A stretch of DNA of 64,000 nt from Pseudoduganella namucuonensis (GCF_900116645.1 NZ_FPBO01000040.1:1-64000); one strand, 5' to 3'; counted from the stretch's first letter, positions 45,729 to 54,420 are shown. Notes: generated by a model not told the origin, from the letters alone. Program-made: numbers and translations.

Positions 45729-47707
45729 GCGTCGGCGACGGCCCGGCGCCGTCCCCGCCCCTGCTCGCATTGAAGGGCGTGTGCCGGGACTTTTCCTGCG
45801 GCGGCGAGGCCGTCCGCGTGCTGAGCGACATCGACCTGGGTATCGACGCGGGCGAGATGGTGGCCATCGTCGGCCCGTCCGGTTCGGGCAAATCGACCTT
45901 GATGAACATCCTCGGCTGCCTGGACCATCCCAGCGGTGGCGACTACCGGGTCGCCGGCCAGCCCACGCGCGCGCTGGGCGCGGACGAACTGGCCCGCCTG
46001 CGGCGCGAACACTTCGGATTCATTTTCCAGCGCTACCATTTGCTGGCCGACCTGAGCGCGCTGGCCAACACCGAAATGCCCGCCATCTACGCCGGCGTGC
46101 CGGCCCCGCAACGCCGGCGGCAAGCGATGGCGCTGCTGGCCAGGCTCGGACTCGGCGACCGCATGGGCCACCGGCCCTCGCAGCTGTCCGGCGGCCAGCA
46201 GCAGCGGGTCGGCATCGCGCGCGCCTTGATCAATGGCGGCGGCATCATTCTCGCCGACGAGCCGACCGGCGCGCTCGACAGCCATCACGGCGCGGAGGTG
46301 ATGAAGCTGCTCTCCGAGCTCAACGCCGGCGGCCATACCGTGATCATCGTCACGCACGACATGCGCGTGGCCGAGCATGCGCGCCGCGTCGTCGAAATCA
46401 GCGACGGCAGGATAGTCGCCGACCGGCGGCGCGCGGGGCCGGCCGGTCCCGCGGCCGTTCATGGGCCCACGGCCGGCGCAGCGCCCCCAGACTCCTGGCG
46501 CGGCCGTTGGGAACGCCTGCGCGAAGCGTCCACCATGGCCTTGCTCGCCATGCGGGCGCACCGGCTGCGCACGCTGCTGACGATGATGGGCATCGTCATC
46601 GGCATCGCGTCCGTGGTGTCGGTGGCCGCCCTGGGCGAGGGCTCGCGCCAAAAGGTCGCGCGCGAGATGGGCGAGCTCGGCACGAATACGCTGGAAATTT
46701 ATCCCGGCCAGGAAATCGGCGCCGGCCCGTCGGCAGGCAGCGCCCGCCTGACGCCCGAGGACGCCGACGCGCTCGCCCTAGAGCCTTATGTCGACAGCGT
46801 CGCGCCCACCGTCGGCGCCGCCGTCCCCCTGCGCTATGCCGGCATCAAGGCCCACACGCAAGTCAACGGCGTGGGAGAGCAGTATTTCCGGGTAAAAGGC
46901 ATGCGGATCGCCGAGGGCCGGGCGTTTTCGAGGGAAAGCGTGCGGCGCTACGCGCAGGAGGCCGTGATCGATCAACGCACCGGCATCAAGCTGTTCGGGC
47001 AAGACGGCGCGCCCGTTGGCAAGGTGATCCTGCTTGGCGGCGTGCCGGTGCGCGTGGTCGGCGTGGTCAAGGACGGCTTGGACCTGTCGACCGGCCCCGA
47101 CAGCCTGAACGTGTGGCTACCGTATACGGCGGTGCAGGGACGGCTCGCCGGATCGGCCGCGCTGCAGTCGATCGGCCTGCGCATGCGCGACACGGCCCCG
47201 CCCGAGGACGCGAAGGCGGCGGTGGCGCGATTGCTGAGACAACGGCAAGGCGGCCTCGATTTCCACACGTCGAACAACGACGCCCTGCGCGAGACGGTCA
47301 CCAGCACCAACGGCGCGCTGAACCTGCTGATCACGTCGATCGCGCTGATCTCCCTGCTGGTCGGCGGCATCGGCGTCATGAACATCATGCTGGTGTCGGT
47401 CAGCGAGCGCACCCGCGAGATCGGCATACGCATGGCCGTGGGCGCCCGCCAGGGCGACATCCTGCGGCAGTTCCTGATCGAGTCCGTGCTGGTTTGCCTG
47501 ATCGGCGGCGTGCTCGGGATCGCGCTGTCGTTCGGCGTCGGCCACTTCTTCAACAACGCCAACCGGCAATTCAGCATGGTCTTTTCGGCCGGCGCGATCG
47601 CCGCCGCCTTCGCCACCTGCACCGTGGTGGGGGTGCTGTTCGGTTTTGTACCGGCGCGCAACGCCGCGCGCCTCAATCCGGTCGAAGCCCTGGCCCGGGA
47701 ATCCTAA
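45725..47707 (+). CDS. MacB-like ABC exporter, ATPase fused to FtsX-type permease
   Basis: The 660-aa protein has an N-terminal ATPase with Walker A GPSGSGKSTLMN, signature LSGGQQQRVGIARAL and Walker B ILADEPTGALD. A linker with four predicted transmembrane helices follows: one near residue 285 (LLTMMGIVIGIASVVSV), and three near the C-terminus flanking LLVGGIGVMNIMLVSVSERT. Between them is the periplasmic MacB core domain (about 300-520). MacB uses ATP as a molecular bellows to expel peptides, toxins, macrolides or siderophores from the periplasm. It is coupled to the adaptor gene upstream. Confidence 0.92.
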   Translation: MSVGDGPAPSPPLLALKGVCRDFSCGGEAVRVLSDIDLGIDAGEMVAIVGPSGSGKSTLMNILGCLDHPSGGDYRVAGQPTRALGADELARLRREHFGFIFQRYHLLADLSALANTEMPAIYAGVPAPQRRRQAMALLARLGLGDRMGHRPSQLSGGQQQRVGIARALINGGGIILADEPTGALDSHHGAEVMKLLSELNAGGHTVIIVTHDMRVAEHARRVVEISDGRIVADRRRAGPAGPAAVHGPTAGAAPPDSWRGRWERLREASTMALLAMRAHRLRTLLTMMGIVIGIASVVSVAALGEGSRQKVAREMGELGTNTLEIYPGQEIGAGPSAGSARLTPEDADALALEPYVDSVAPTVGAAVPLRYAGIKAHTQVNGVGEQYFRVKGMRIAEGRAFSRESVRRYAQEAVIDQRTGIKLFGQDGAPVGKVILLGGVPVRVVGVVKDGLDLSTGPDSLNVWLPYTAVQGRLAGSAALQSIGLRMRDTAPPEDAKAAVARLLRQRQGGLDFHTSNNDALRETVTSTNGALNLLITSIALISLLVGGIGVMNIMLVSVSERTREIGIRMAVGARQGDILRQFLIESVLVCLIGGVLGIALSFGVGHFFNNANRQFSMVFSAGAIAAAFATCTVVGVLFGFVPARNAARLNPVEALARES

Positions 47708-47721
47708 TCGGGAGAATAACC

Positions 47722-49104
47722 GTGCGCATTCATTACGCCCTCGTCGCCCTCGGCGCCCTCGTCCTGTCGGGTTGCGCGCCGCTGGGGAAAACACCGTACG
47801 CCGCGCCGCCGCTGCCTGCGCCGGACGCCTGGCGCCAAGGCGCGGGGCCAGCGGCCGCCGCGGCGGCGCGGGACCACTGGTGGCGCGACTTCCAGGATCC
47901 GGCGCTCGCGGCGCTGGTGGAGGACGCGCTGCTGCGCAACAACGATCTGGCCGCCGCCGCCATCGCCGTGCGGCGCGCCCGCCTGCTGGCGGGCCTGACG
48001 GACAGGAACGCGCTACCCCAGCCCAGCGTGACGGTCGGCGCGGGCGCCGCGCGCGATCTGCGCGGCGATGCGGGCGCCACGCGCTCGTATTCGGTCTCCG
48101 CTGGGATGGCTTACGAAGTCGATCTGTGGGGCAAACTGTCGCTCCAGCGCGACGCGGCGCAATGGGCGGCGCAGGCGAAGGAGCAAGACCGCCAGAGCGT
48201 GGCGCTGTCCCTGATCGGCACCACCATGGGGCTGTACTGGCGGGCGGGATATCTGAATGAGCGCATCGCCCTGGCCGCCCAAAGCATCGGGCATGCGCGA
48301 CAGGCGCTGGACATCGCGCGCGTCAAACACGCGGCGGGCGCGATCGCCACCCTCGACGTGCTTCAGGCCGAACAAACCCTCGCCAGCCAGCATGCCGACC
48401 TCGCCCAATTGGAGTATCAACGCGAGGAGAACAGGACCGCGCTGGCATTGCTGTTCGACGCCCCTTCCGGCGTCCCCCTTCCGGAGCCTGAACAATTGCC
48501 CGACGGCCCCTATCCCGCCATCGACGCGGGGCTGCCGGTCCACCTCCTGTCCCGGCGGCCCGATGTGCGGGCGGCCGAACTGCGCCTGCGCGAAACGCTG
48601 GCGGCAGGGGACGCCAGCCGGATGGGGTTTTATCCGGCGCTGTCCCTGACCGGCAGTCTCGGCGCCGGCAGCCCGGCCTTGCTGTCGCTGTTGCGCAATC
48701 CCGCCGCGGCGCTGGGCGCCGGCCTGGCGCTGCCGTTCATCCAATGGCAAGAGATGAAGTTGAACGCCGGGATCGCGCGGGCGGACCACGAGCGCGCCGT
48801 GATCGCCTTCCGGCAGGCGTTTTATCGCGCGCTGGGCGAGGTGGAAAACGCGCTCTCGCGACGCCAACAGCTGGCCGGGCAGGCCGACTACCTCGACCAG
48901 GCGCTGGCCACGGCGCGCAAGGCGGAGCGCATCGCCGAAATCCAGTACCGCGCGGGCACCGTGCCGATCAAGTCATGGCTCGATGCGCAGGAGGCGCGCC
49001 GTTCCGCCTCGACGATGGCGGCGGCCAATCGCCTGGAGCGCCTGGCCGCCCATGCCGCCCTGTACCAGGCGCTGGGCGGCGGCGCGGCCGTATCGCCGCC
49101 GTAG
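47722..49104 (+). CDS. Outer-membrane channel lipoprotein, NodT/TolC family
   Basis: The GTG at 47722 is chosen because GGGAGAATAACC lies just upstream and gives a lipoprotein signal with lipobox VLSGC (460 aa). The mature protein has the internal duplication of outer-membrane efflux proteins: long helical hairpins (AAAIAVRRARLLAGL and VIAFRQAFYRALGEVENALS) and barrel strands (SYSVSAGMAYEVDLWGKLS), plus the family motif LLSRRPDVRAAELRL. It completes the tripartite exporter. The next hrp box starts three bases after its stop. Confidence 0.9.
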   Translation: MRIHYALVALGALVLSGCAPLGKTPYAAPPLPAPDAWRQGAGPAAAAAARDHWWRDFQDPALAALVEDALLRNNDLAAAAIAVRRARLLAGLTDRNALPQPSVTVGAGAARDLRGDAGATRSYSVSAGMAYEVDLWGKLSLQRDAAQWAAQAKEQDRQSVALSLIGTTMGLYWRAGYLNERIALAAQSIGHARQALDIARVKHAAGAIATLDVLQAEQTLASQHADLAQLEYQREENRTALALLFDAPSGVPLPEPEQLPDGPYPAIDAGLPVHLLSRRPDVRAAELRLRETLAAGDASRMGFYPALSLTGSLGAGSPALLSLLRNPAAALGAGLALPFIQWQEMKLNAGIARADHERAVIAFRQAFYRALGEVENALSRRQQLAGQADYLDQALATARKAERIAEIQYRAGTVPIKSWLDAQEARRSASTMAAANRLERLAAHAALYQALGGGAAVSPP

Positions 49105-49106
49105 AG

Positions 49107-49135
49107 GGAACCACTGGCTCGGACGCATCCACCCA
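49107..49135 (+). promoter_or_regulatory. hrp box, perfect match, upstream of the 110-aa secreted protein
   Basis: GGAACC (49107-49112), a 16-base spacer and CCACCCA (49129-49135). The 110-aa gene begins 141 bases downstream. Confidence 0.87.
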
Positions 49136-49276
49136 TCGATAACAAGGAGCAAGCAAAGGCCTTGATAAACGAGAGGGTAAACGGGAGCCCGGCTTCCGCC
49201 AACCCACATCCGCGCCAGAGCACGGCACCACCCCGCCGTGTCGATCGCCTGGCGCAACCACTATCAGGAGAAATGA

Positions 49277-49609
49277 ATGAAAAATCCGAACAATAAAAAC
49301 GCCCTGGGGCGCAAGGCAGCCACCGTAGTGGCGCTGACCGCCGCCATGGCTGCCACCGTGGCCAGTTCGCCGGCTTCCGCCTATCAGCGTTACTCCACCC
49401 AAGGTGCCCTTATCAACAAGCACGGCGAAAAATTCCTGGGCCACGGCAACACGAAAGCCAAAGCACTGGCTGATGCTTTAAACGGGGCAAGGTGCCTGTT
49501 TGGCCGGGAGCTCCAACGTTCGGCGCCGACCTATACGGTCATGTATAACAACACATGGTGGAACGCCACCGTGACCTTTACTTGCTCGGGCATACCAGTA
49601 GGCGAGTAG
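49277..49609 (+). CDS. 110-aa Sec-exported protein, HrpL-controlled, unknown
   Basis: A CAGGAGAAATGA ribosome site precedes the ATG at 49277. The protein has a clear Sec signal peptide (KAATVVALTAAMAATVASSPASA) and a mature part of about 75 residues (YQRYSTQGALINKHGE..., CLFGRELQRS, WWNATVTFTCSGI) with two cysteines that could form a disulphide. Export through Sec rather than type III is unusual for a HrpL target outside the secretin and its helpers. It could be a periplasmic accessory protein or a cargo of the adjacent tripartite exporter. I recognise no family. Confidence 0.7.
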   Translation: MKNPNNKNALGRKAATVVALTAAMAATVASSPASAYQRYSTQGALINKHGEKFLGHGNTKAKALADALNGARCLFGRELQRSAPTYTVMYNNTWWNATVTFTCSGIPVGE

Positions 49610-49654
49610 TGGTTCAATTGGGTTCGTCACCGACACTTGGATCCTGTTGTTGAT

Positions 49655-49884
49655 GCCTCGCGCTGGCTGCTTGCATCGCCAGCGCACCTCGCGACGACTC
49701 CTCGCCACCCGCGACACGTTCTCCCCGCGGGTCGAATCTCCCTCCAGCAGCACCTCGAAACCGCTGCGTATCCTGGCCCGCGGCGCGTGCACCTTGCCGG
49801 CGATCCGCTCCATAAAACCCTCCTCCAGCGCCACGTACACGCCGGCGCAGTCGCGGTCCCCGGTGCCGCGCGCAGAGCGGCCGT
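49655..49884 (-). pseudogene. Decayed C-terminal fragment of a second hrpL-like sigma-factor gene
   Basis: Read on the minus strand from about 49855, the translation includes RDCAGVYVALEEGFMERIAGKV and then FEVLLEGDST, followed by VSRVARSRREVRW. The intact hrpL has RRNCADLYEEVEESFMEQIA, FEAVLEGDST and VSRVRAAVRAEW in the same order. Nucleotide similarity extends upstream past 49855. About 18 residues are missing between FMERIAG and FEV and about 15 more after EGDST, and no intact N-terminal half is present. It lies just upstream of hrpJ and points away from it, exactly where hrpL sits in classical Hrp1 clusters. It is a relic, not a functional gene. Confidence 0.75.
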
Positions 49885-49916
49885 TTAATCACGGGCACGC
49901 GAAACGCGCGCGGCGC

Positions 49917-49945
49917 GGAACCATCCCGCCCGCCGATGCCACAGA
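49917..49945 (+). promoter_or_regulatory. hrp box, perfect match, hrpJ operon promoter
   Basis: GGAACC (49917-49922), a 16-base spacer and CCACAGA (49939-49945). The expected transcript start is near 49953, so the ATG at 49952 would be leaderless at best. That favours the ATG at 50015 for hrpJ. Confidence 0.88.
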
Positions 49946-50014
49946 ATCGGCATGAACATGCCCGTCAAAAACCTACCCTTACGGACGCCCTCGCCGCTTG
50001 AGTTGAAGGGGCCG

Positions 50015-51229
50015 ATGAACGTCGAGATCCCGCCCAGCGCGCCGGAGATCAAGACCATGTCGCGCTCGATGTTCGACCACAACCGTGTCGGCGTCACGTT
50101 CAAGGGCATCGCGCACAGGAAACCGCAGGGCGGACAGGCCGCCGAGCGCCCTCCCCGGCAAGCCATCGGCAACCGCCGCTCCCTCTCGGAAAAATCGGCT
50201 GCGCCCACCGACGACACCGGACTGTTCGACGACGACCAGGAAACGCTGCCCTACCGTGTCGCGGCGAGAAGCGCGCTCGACTCGATGCTGCAGGACGACA
50301 GCGAGAAGAACCGGGAACAGATCACCGAGGCGCTGGCGCAGATACACGAGCCCTTGCAGCAGTTCACCGTGCTGTTCGGCGCGATGAAGGAGGTCGACAA
50401 CCGCGGCGGCATCGGCGACAAGCAGAAACAGTCGCTGAAGAACGCGTTCAACGAGATGATGACCAACCTGGTCAACCGCGACCGCGGCGCCATACGCAAA
50501 GGCCTGCGCGAGGGCGCCGACAATTCCCCGGTGGCCGCCAGCCTCGACGCCGCGCGCGCCGCCAGGGGCTTGTCGACCGACCTGCGCGACCTGCGCTTCA
50601 AGGTCGGCGCGCGCGCCCGCGGCGGCGTCGACGAGGAACTGTCGCCGCTGGTGATGGCCACGACGCTGCTCAAGACCGTCGGCGCGGCCTACACCGAGGA
50701 GGCGATGGAGAGCGTGTGCTCGCGGCTGATGCCCGGCCTGCGCACGCGTTCGGCCTTCAAGGAGGCGGCCTACAGCCTGACCTTCTCGGACGCCATCACC
50801 TTCTCCATCGCCCGCACCGGCTTCAAGGTCGCCCGCGACCTGCGGCGCGACCTGCTGGAGATGGCGGGCGTGCTGTGCAAGCCGCACCATGTGGAGGCCG
50901 CCACCACCCTGTTCACGGCGGCCGAACAAGGCTGGGGCAAGGGCAAGGCGAACCAGCTGGTCAACCAGCTGGTCGACCTGGCCGGCAGCGCCCCGCTCAC
51001 CAGGGCCAAGGTGTACACGGTGGTGCGCCACGCGATCGACACCTTGCCCGCCACCACCTGGCCGCAGGAGAAAAAAGCGGCCAAGGGCGACCTGCTCGAG
51101 GACCTGGACCGCCAGGTGCTCAACGCCTACGCCGAGATTCCACTGCTGACGACCAAGGCCGAGCGCAAGGAAGAGGAATGGCGCAACCAGTACGCCGCCG
51201 GCCGCGCGCCCACGCCGGTCGCCAATTGA
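50015..51229 (+). CDS. hrpJ: HrpJ/SctW T3SS gatekeeper
   Basis: I use ATG 50015 (MNVEIPPSAPEIKTMSRSMF, 404 aa) because the hrp box puts the transcript start at about 49953; an in-frame ATG at 49952 exists. The protein has a polar N-terminal secretion-signal-like region, a helical body, and a C-terminal TyeA-like domain (about 290-385). SctW gatekeepers (YopN/TyeA, SepL, HrpJ) sit at the export gate and control the switch from translocators to effectors. It is the first gene of the operon that continues through hrcV, matching the hrpJ-hrcV order of Hrp1 systems. Confidence 0.85.
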   Translation: MNVEIPPSAPEIKTMSRSMFDHNRVGVTFKGIAHRKPQGGQAAERPPRQAIGNRRSLSEKSAAPTDDTGLFDDDQETLPYRVAARSALDSMLQDDSEKNREQITEALAQIHEPLQQFTVLFGAMKEVDNRGGIGDKQKQSLKNAFNEMMTNLVNRDRGAIRKGLREGADNSPVAASLDAARAARGLSTDLRDLRFKVGARARGGVDEELSPLVMATTLLKTVGAAYTEEAMESVCSRLMPGLRTRSAFKEAAYSLTFSDAITFSIARTGFKVARDLRRDLLEMAGVLCKPHHVEAATTLFTAAEQGWGKGKANQLVNQLVDLAGSAPLTRAKVYTVVRHAIDTLPATTWPQEKKAAKGDLLEDLDRQVLNAYAEIPLLTTKAERKEEEWRNQYAAGRAPTPVAN

Positions 51230-51258
51230 AGATCAACACCACCACGAGGTAAATAGCG

Positions 51259-51591
51259 ATGAGAGAACTGCTGATGGAACTGGTGAAACGGGCGCACGCC
51301 GAGAATTCCGTGGCCGTGGCGACGCTGGCGGACGGCATCGCCATGCTGGCCTATCCGATGGACGACGGCATGCTGGTCGGCCTCGGCATGGAGGGCGAGT
51401 ACGCGCGGCGGGTCGACGCCACCCGGCTGCTGCACAAGCGCGCCGGCGACATGGCGCGCTTCGGCGGCTGGCTGCCGGCGCAGCTGAAGGACGGCGCCTG
51501 GTATGTGCTCAAGCGCCTGCCCTCCTACCACCAGGACGCGCGCCTCCTCGAAGAGGACGAGGTCGCGGCGGCCGTGGAGCTGCTGAAATGA
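51259..51591 (+). CDS. Small T3SS operon protein, possible chaperone (SycN-like position)
   Basis: The 110-aa protein (MRELLMELVKRAHAENSVAV) has an alpha/beta pattern with LADGIAMLAYPMDDG and WYVLKRLPSYHQD, compatible with a small T3SS chaperone. It lies between the gatekeeper and the SctX/SctY-like genes, where Yersinia-type operons have TyeA and SycN. It overlaps the next gene by 4 bases. I cannot match it to a family by sequence alone; the suggestion rests on gene order. Confidence 0.6.
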   Translation: MRELLMELVKRAHAENSVAVATLADGIAMLAYPMDDGMLVGLGMEGEYARRVDATRLLHKRAGDMARFGGWLPAQLKDGAWYVLKRLPSYHQDARLLEEDEVAAAVELLK

Positions 51592-52043
51592 ACGCGCGCA
51601 TCGCCAGGACCGGCCGCGCCGGCGCGCCCGCGCAGGTCGAGCAGATCGAGCGCGGCGAAATCCACGGCGTGCAAAACGCCGAGCTCGAGTCCAAGTCGCG
51701 CCTGCTGCTGAGCCCCGCCGAGGCCGCGCTGTCGCTGCCGCCCTCGACCGAGCTGCCGAACGCGGTCGCGCCGCTGACCGATATCCTCGGCGCCAGGCTG
51801 ACGGTCGACAACCCGGCCTGGAGCGGCGATCCGGTGCCGGGCATGCGCATGCTGCAGAAGACGCTGGTGGAGGCCTCGCTGCGGATGTCCGAGGAGGTCC
51901 GGCCCGACCTGCTGAACGCCATCTCGCTGGTGGAGAAGGCGGTGCAGATGCGGCTGCGCTGGCAGCAGATGCGCAGGAGCGAGGCCGAGGCCGAGGCCGG
52001 GCTGGTGGCCGACGACGAGGAGCGCGCATGCGAACCAGGTTGA
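51588..52043 (+). CDS. SctX-like T3SS protein
   Basis: This 151-aa protein has a polar, probably unstructured N-terminus (MNARIARTGRAGAPAQ), a proline-containing middle (STELPNAVAPLTDILG) and a C-terminal helical pair (MLQKTLVEASLRMSEEVRPD, LLNAISLVEKAVQMRLRW). YscX has the same layout: a secreted N-terminus and a C-terminal helical region that binds YscY. Position just before a YscY-like gene and hrcV fits the yscX-yscY-yscV order. Classical Hrp1 operons lack this pair. Assignment is mainly from order and shape. Confidence 0.55.
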   Translation: MNARIARTGRAGAPAQVEQIERGEIHGVQNAELESKSRLLLSPAEAALSLPPSTELPNAVAPLTDILGARLTVDNPAWSGDPVPGMRMLQKTLVEASLRMSEEVRPDLLNAISLVEKAVQMRLRWQQMRRSEAEAEAGLVADDEERACEPG

Positions 52044-52321
52044 AGCGCGATGAGATGACCATGGACCAGATCATCGCGATCGGCCTGGTCTGGGGCCATC
52101 TGCGCGCGCGCCAGTTCGAGGAGGCCTTCCTGCTGGCCAAGGGCTGCCTGCTGGTCTGGCCGGAAGAGCGCAACCTGATCCTGATGCACGCCTACGCCGC
52201 CGCCGAGGTGCTGGAACCGGTGGACACGGAGCGGCTGCTGGCCGCCCGGACCGCCGCCTGCGACGCCTGGATCACGATGGTGCTGCGCCGCGCCGGGATG
52301 GCGCCGAAGGGGCAGCCATGA
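52028..52321 (+). CDS. SctY-like T3SS protein
   Basis: The 97-aa helical protein (DEMTMDQIIAIGLVWGHLRA, QFEEAFLLAKGCLLVWPEER) reads like one and a half tetratricopeptide repeats, as in YscY, which chaperones YscX and contacts the export gate protein SctV. Its start overlaps the SctX-like gene by 16 bases, and its stop overlaps hrcV by 4. The tight packing implies translational coupling. Confidence 0.58.
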   Translation: MRTRLKRDEMTMDQIIAIGLVWGHLRARQFEEAFLLAKGCLLVWPEERNLILMHAYAAAEVLEPVDTERLLAARTAACDAWITMVLRRAGMAPKGQP

Positions 52322-54420
52322 ACCTGCTCGCCGTCGTCGTCAAACTGAACGGCTACGCCGCCAAGGTGGCCCAGCGCGCGGAGCTGATCGCCGCAGCGCT
52401 GGTGATCGGCATCGTGTTCATGCTGGTGCTGCCGATGCCGCACGCCCTGCTCGACCTGCTGATCGCGCTCAACCTGTGCGTGTCCGGCCTGATCGTGGTG
52501 GTGTCGATGTACATGTCCGGCGCCACCGCCTTCTCCACCTTCCCGGCGGTCCTGCTGCTGACCACGCTGTTCCGGCTGGCCATCTCGGTCTCCACCACCC
52601 GCCTGATCCTGCTGGAGGGCGACGCCGGCGCCATCGTCGAGACCTTCGGCCAGTTCGTGGTCGGCGGCAACCTGGTGGTCGGCCTGGTGATCTTCCTGAT
52701 CCTCACCGTGGTGCAATTCATCGTCATCACCAAGGGCTCGGAGCGGGTCTCGGAGGTCTCGGCCCGCTTCACGCTGGACGCCATGCCCGGCAAGCAGATG
52801 TCGATCGACAGCGACCTGCGCGCCGGCCTGCTGACGGCCGAGGAGGCGCGCGCCAAGCGCGCCCACCTGGGCCAGGAGAGCCAGCTGCACGGCGCCATGG
52901 ACGGCGCCATGAAGTTCGTCAAGGGCGACGCCATCGCCGGCCTGTGCATCATGGCCATCAACATGATAGGCGGCATCTCGATCGGCGTCATGCAGCGCGG
53001 CCTGCCGGCCGGCGAGGCGCTCAAGGTGTACTCCATCCTGTCGATCGGCGACGCGCTGATCTCGCAGATCCCGGCGCTGCTGATCTCGCTGGGCGCCGGC
53101 ATGATCACCACCCGCGTCACGGCCGAACACATGGACGCGGACGGCGAGCCCATCGCCACCAACATCGGCCAGGACATCGTCAAGGAGCTGTTCGCCGAAC
53201 CCAAGGCCCTGCTGACGGCGGCCGCCATCATGCTGCTGTTCGCCAGCATCCCCGGCATGCCGACCGTGACCTTCATGCTGCTCGCGCTGGGCCTGGCCGG
53301 CGGCGGCGTGCTGGGCCTGCTGCGGCCGCTGGCCGACGTCGAGAACGCGCGCCAGGAGGCCCAGGCCGACGTCGAGAACGCGGTGATCGTCGACCTGACC
53401 AACTTCGCCGCCACCCTGCCCTTCGTGCTGCGCTTCTCGGAGCAGATGGAGGGCACGCCGGAGGCCGAGACCATCCGCACCGCGGTGCGCGTGATGCGCA
53501 ACATGATCATCGACCGCAGGGGCGTGCCGGACCTGAAGCCGATCGACTTCCAGTACAAGGACACGGTGCCGTTCGGCCGCGTGCAATTCCTGATGGGCGA
53601 GGTGCCGCTGGTGGACGAGGAGATCCGCCTGGGCTGGGGCGTGGTGCGCGAGACCGCCGAGCGCATGGCCGAGTTGGGCTTCACGGCGTTCGAGCTGCCG
53701 ATCGCCGGCACCCGGCGCCGGCGCGTGTGGGCCCGCATCGAGGACGAGGACCAGCTGCGCGAGGCCGGCATCCAGTTCCAGCGCTTCGAGCATGTGCTGG
53801 GCTCGGACATCGAGGTGGAAATGCTGCGCAACTGCGCCATGTTCCTGGGCGTGAACGAGGTGATCCGCTTCACGCGCTGGGCCGAGCGGCGCTATCCGGA
53901 ACTGGGCAAGGAGGTCAACAAGCACGTGCCGCTGACCCGCCTGACCGAGGTGGTGCAGCGCCTGACGCGCGAGGGCGTTTCGCTGCGCAACGCGCGCCTG
54001 CTGCTGGAGACCACGCTGGACTGGGCGCAGAAGGAACGCGACCCGGACGTGGTCGCCGACTACGTCCGGCTGGCGCTGAAGCGGCAGATGTGCCACGAGG
54101 TGGCGCGCGACGGCGTGATCGAGGTGATCCTGCTGGCGCCCGAACTGGAGGACAGGCTGCGCAACGCCATGCGCCAGACCAGCCAGGGCACCTACCTGGA
54201 CCTGGACGCGGAAACCGAGCAGATGGTGCTGGACCGCCTGGCCGAGCTCATCACCAACAACTGCTCGCCCATCACGCCGCCGGTGATGGTGACGGCGGCC
54301 GACATCCGGCGCTCGGTGCGCAAGCTGATCGAGGAGGAATTCTTCCCGGTGCCGGTGTTCGCGTTCTCGGAACTGACCCAGCACGCCAAGGTGCAGCCGG
54401 TGGGCATGGTCGAACTTTAA
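52318..54420 (+). CDS. hrcV: HrcV/SctV export gate protein
   Basis: This 700-aa protein has the family's seven to eight transmembrane helices in the first 340 residues, with signature stretches FSTFPAVLLLTTLFRLAISV and MDGAMKFVKGDAIAG, then a large cytoplasmic domain (VPLVDEEIRLGWGVV, MLRNCAMFLGVNE). SctV forms the nonameric export gate that receives substrates and takes part in energy coupling. The ATG overlaps the preceding SctY-like gene (ATGA). Full length and intact. Confidence 0.97.
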   Translation: MNLLAVVVKLNGYAAKVAQRAELIAAALVIGIVFMLVLPMPHALLDLLIALNLCVSGLIVVVSMYMSGATAFSTFPAVLLLTTLFRLAISVSTTRLILLEGDAGAIVETFGQFVVGGNLVVGLVIFLILTVVQFIVITKGSERVSEVSARFTLDAMPGKQMSIDSDLRAGLLTAEEARAKRAHLGQESQLHGAMDGAMKFVKGDAIAGLCIMAINMIGGISIGVMQRGLPAGEALKVYSILSIGDALISQIPALLISLGAGMITTRVTAEHMDADGEPIATNIGQDIVKELFAEPKALLTAAAIMLLFASIPGMPTVTFMLLALGLAGGGVLGLLRPLADVENARQEAQADVENAVIVDLTNFAATLPFVLRFSEQMEGTPEAETIRTAVRVMRNMIIDRRGVPDLKPIDFQYKDTVPFGRVQFLMGEVPLVDEEIRLGWGVVRETAERMAELGFTAFELPIAGTRRRRVWARIEDEDQLREAGIQFQRFEHVLGSDIEVEMLRNCAMFLGVNEVIRFTRWAERRYPELGKEVNKHVPLTRLTEVVQRLTREGVSLRNARLLLETTLDWAQKERDPDVVADYVRLALKRQMCHEVARDGVIEVILLAPELEDRLRNAMRQTSQGTYLDLDAETEQMVLDRLAELITNNCSPITPPVMVTAADIRRSVRKLIEEEFFPVPVFAFSELTQHAKVQPVGMVEL

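Noticed and set aside
49614..49898. Minus-strand frame of 94 codons over the hrpL relic
   Set aside because: It is in a different frame from the recognisable sigma-factor remnants and has shadow-like composition; the relic itself is annotated as a pseudogene.
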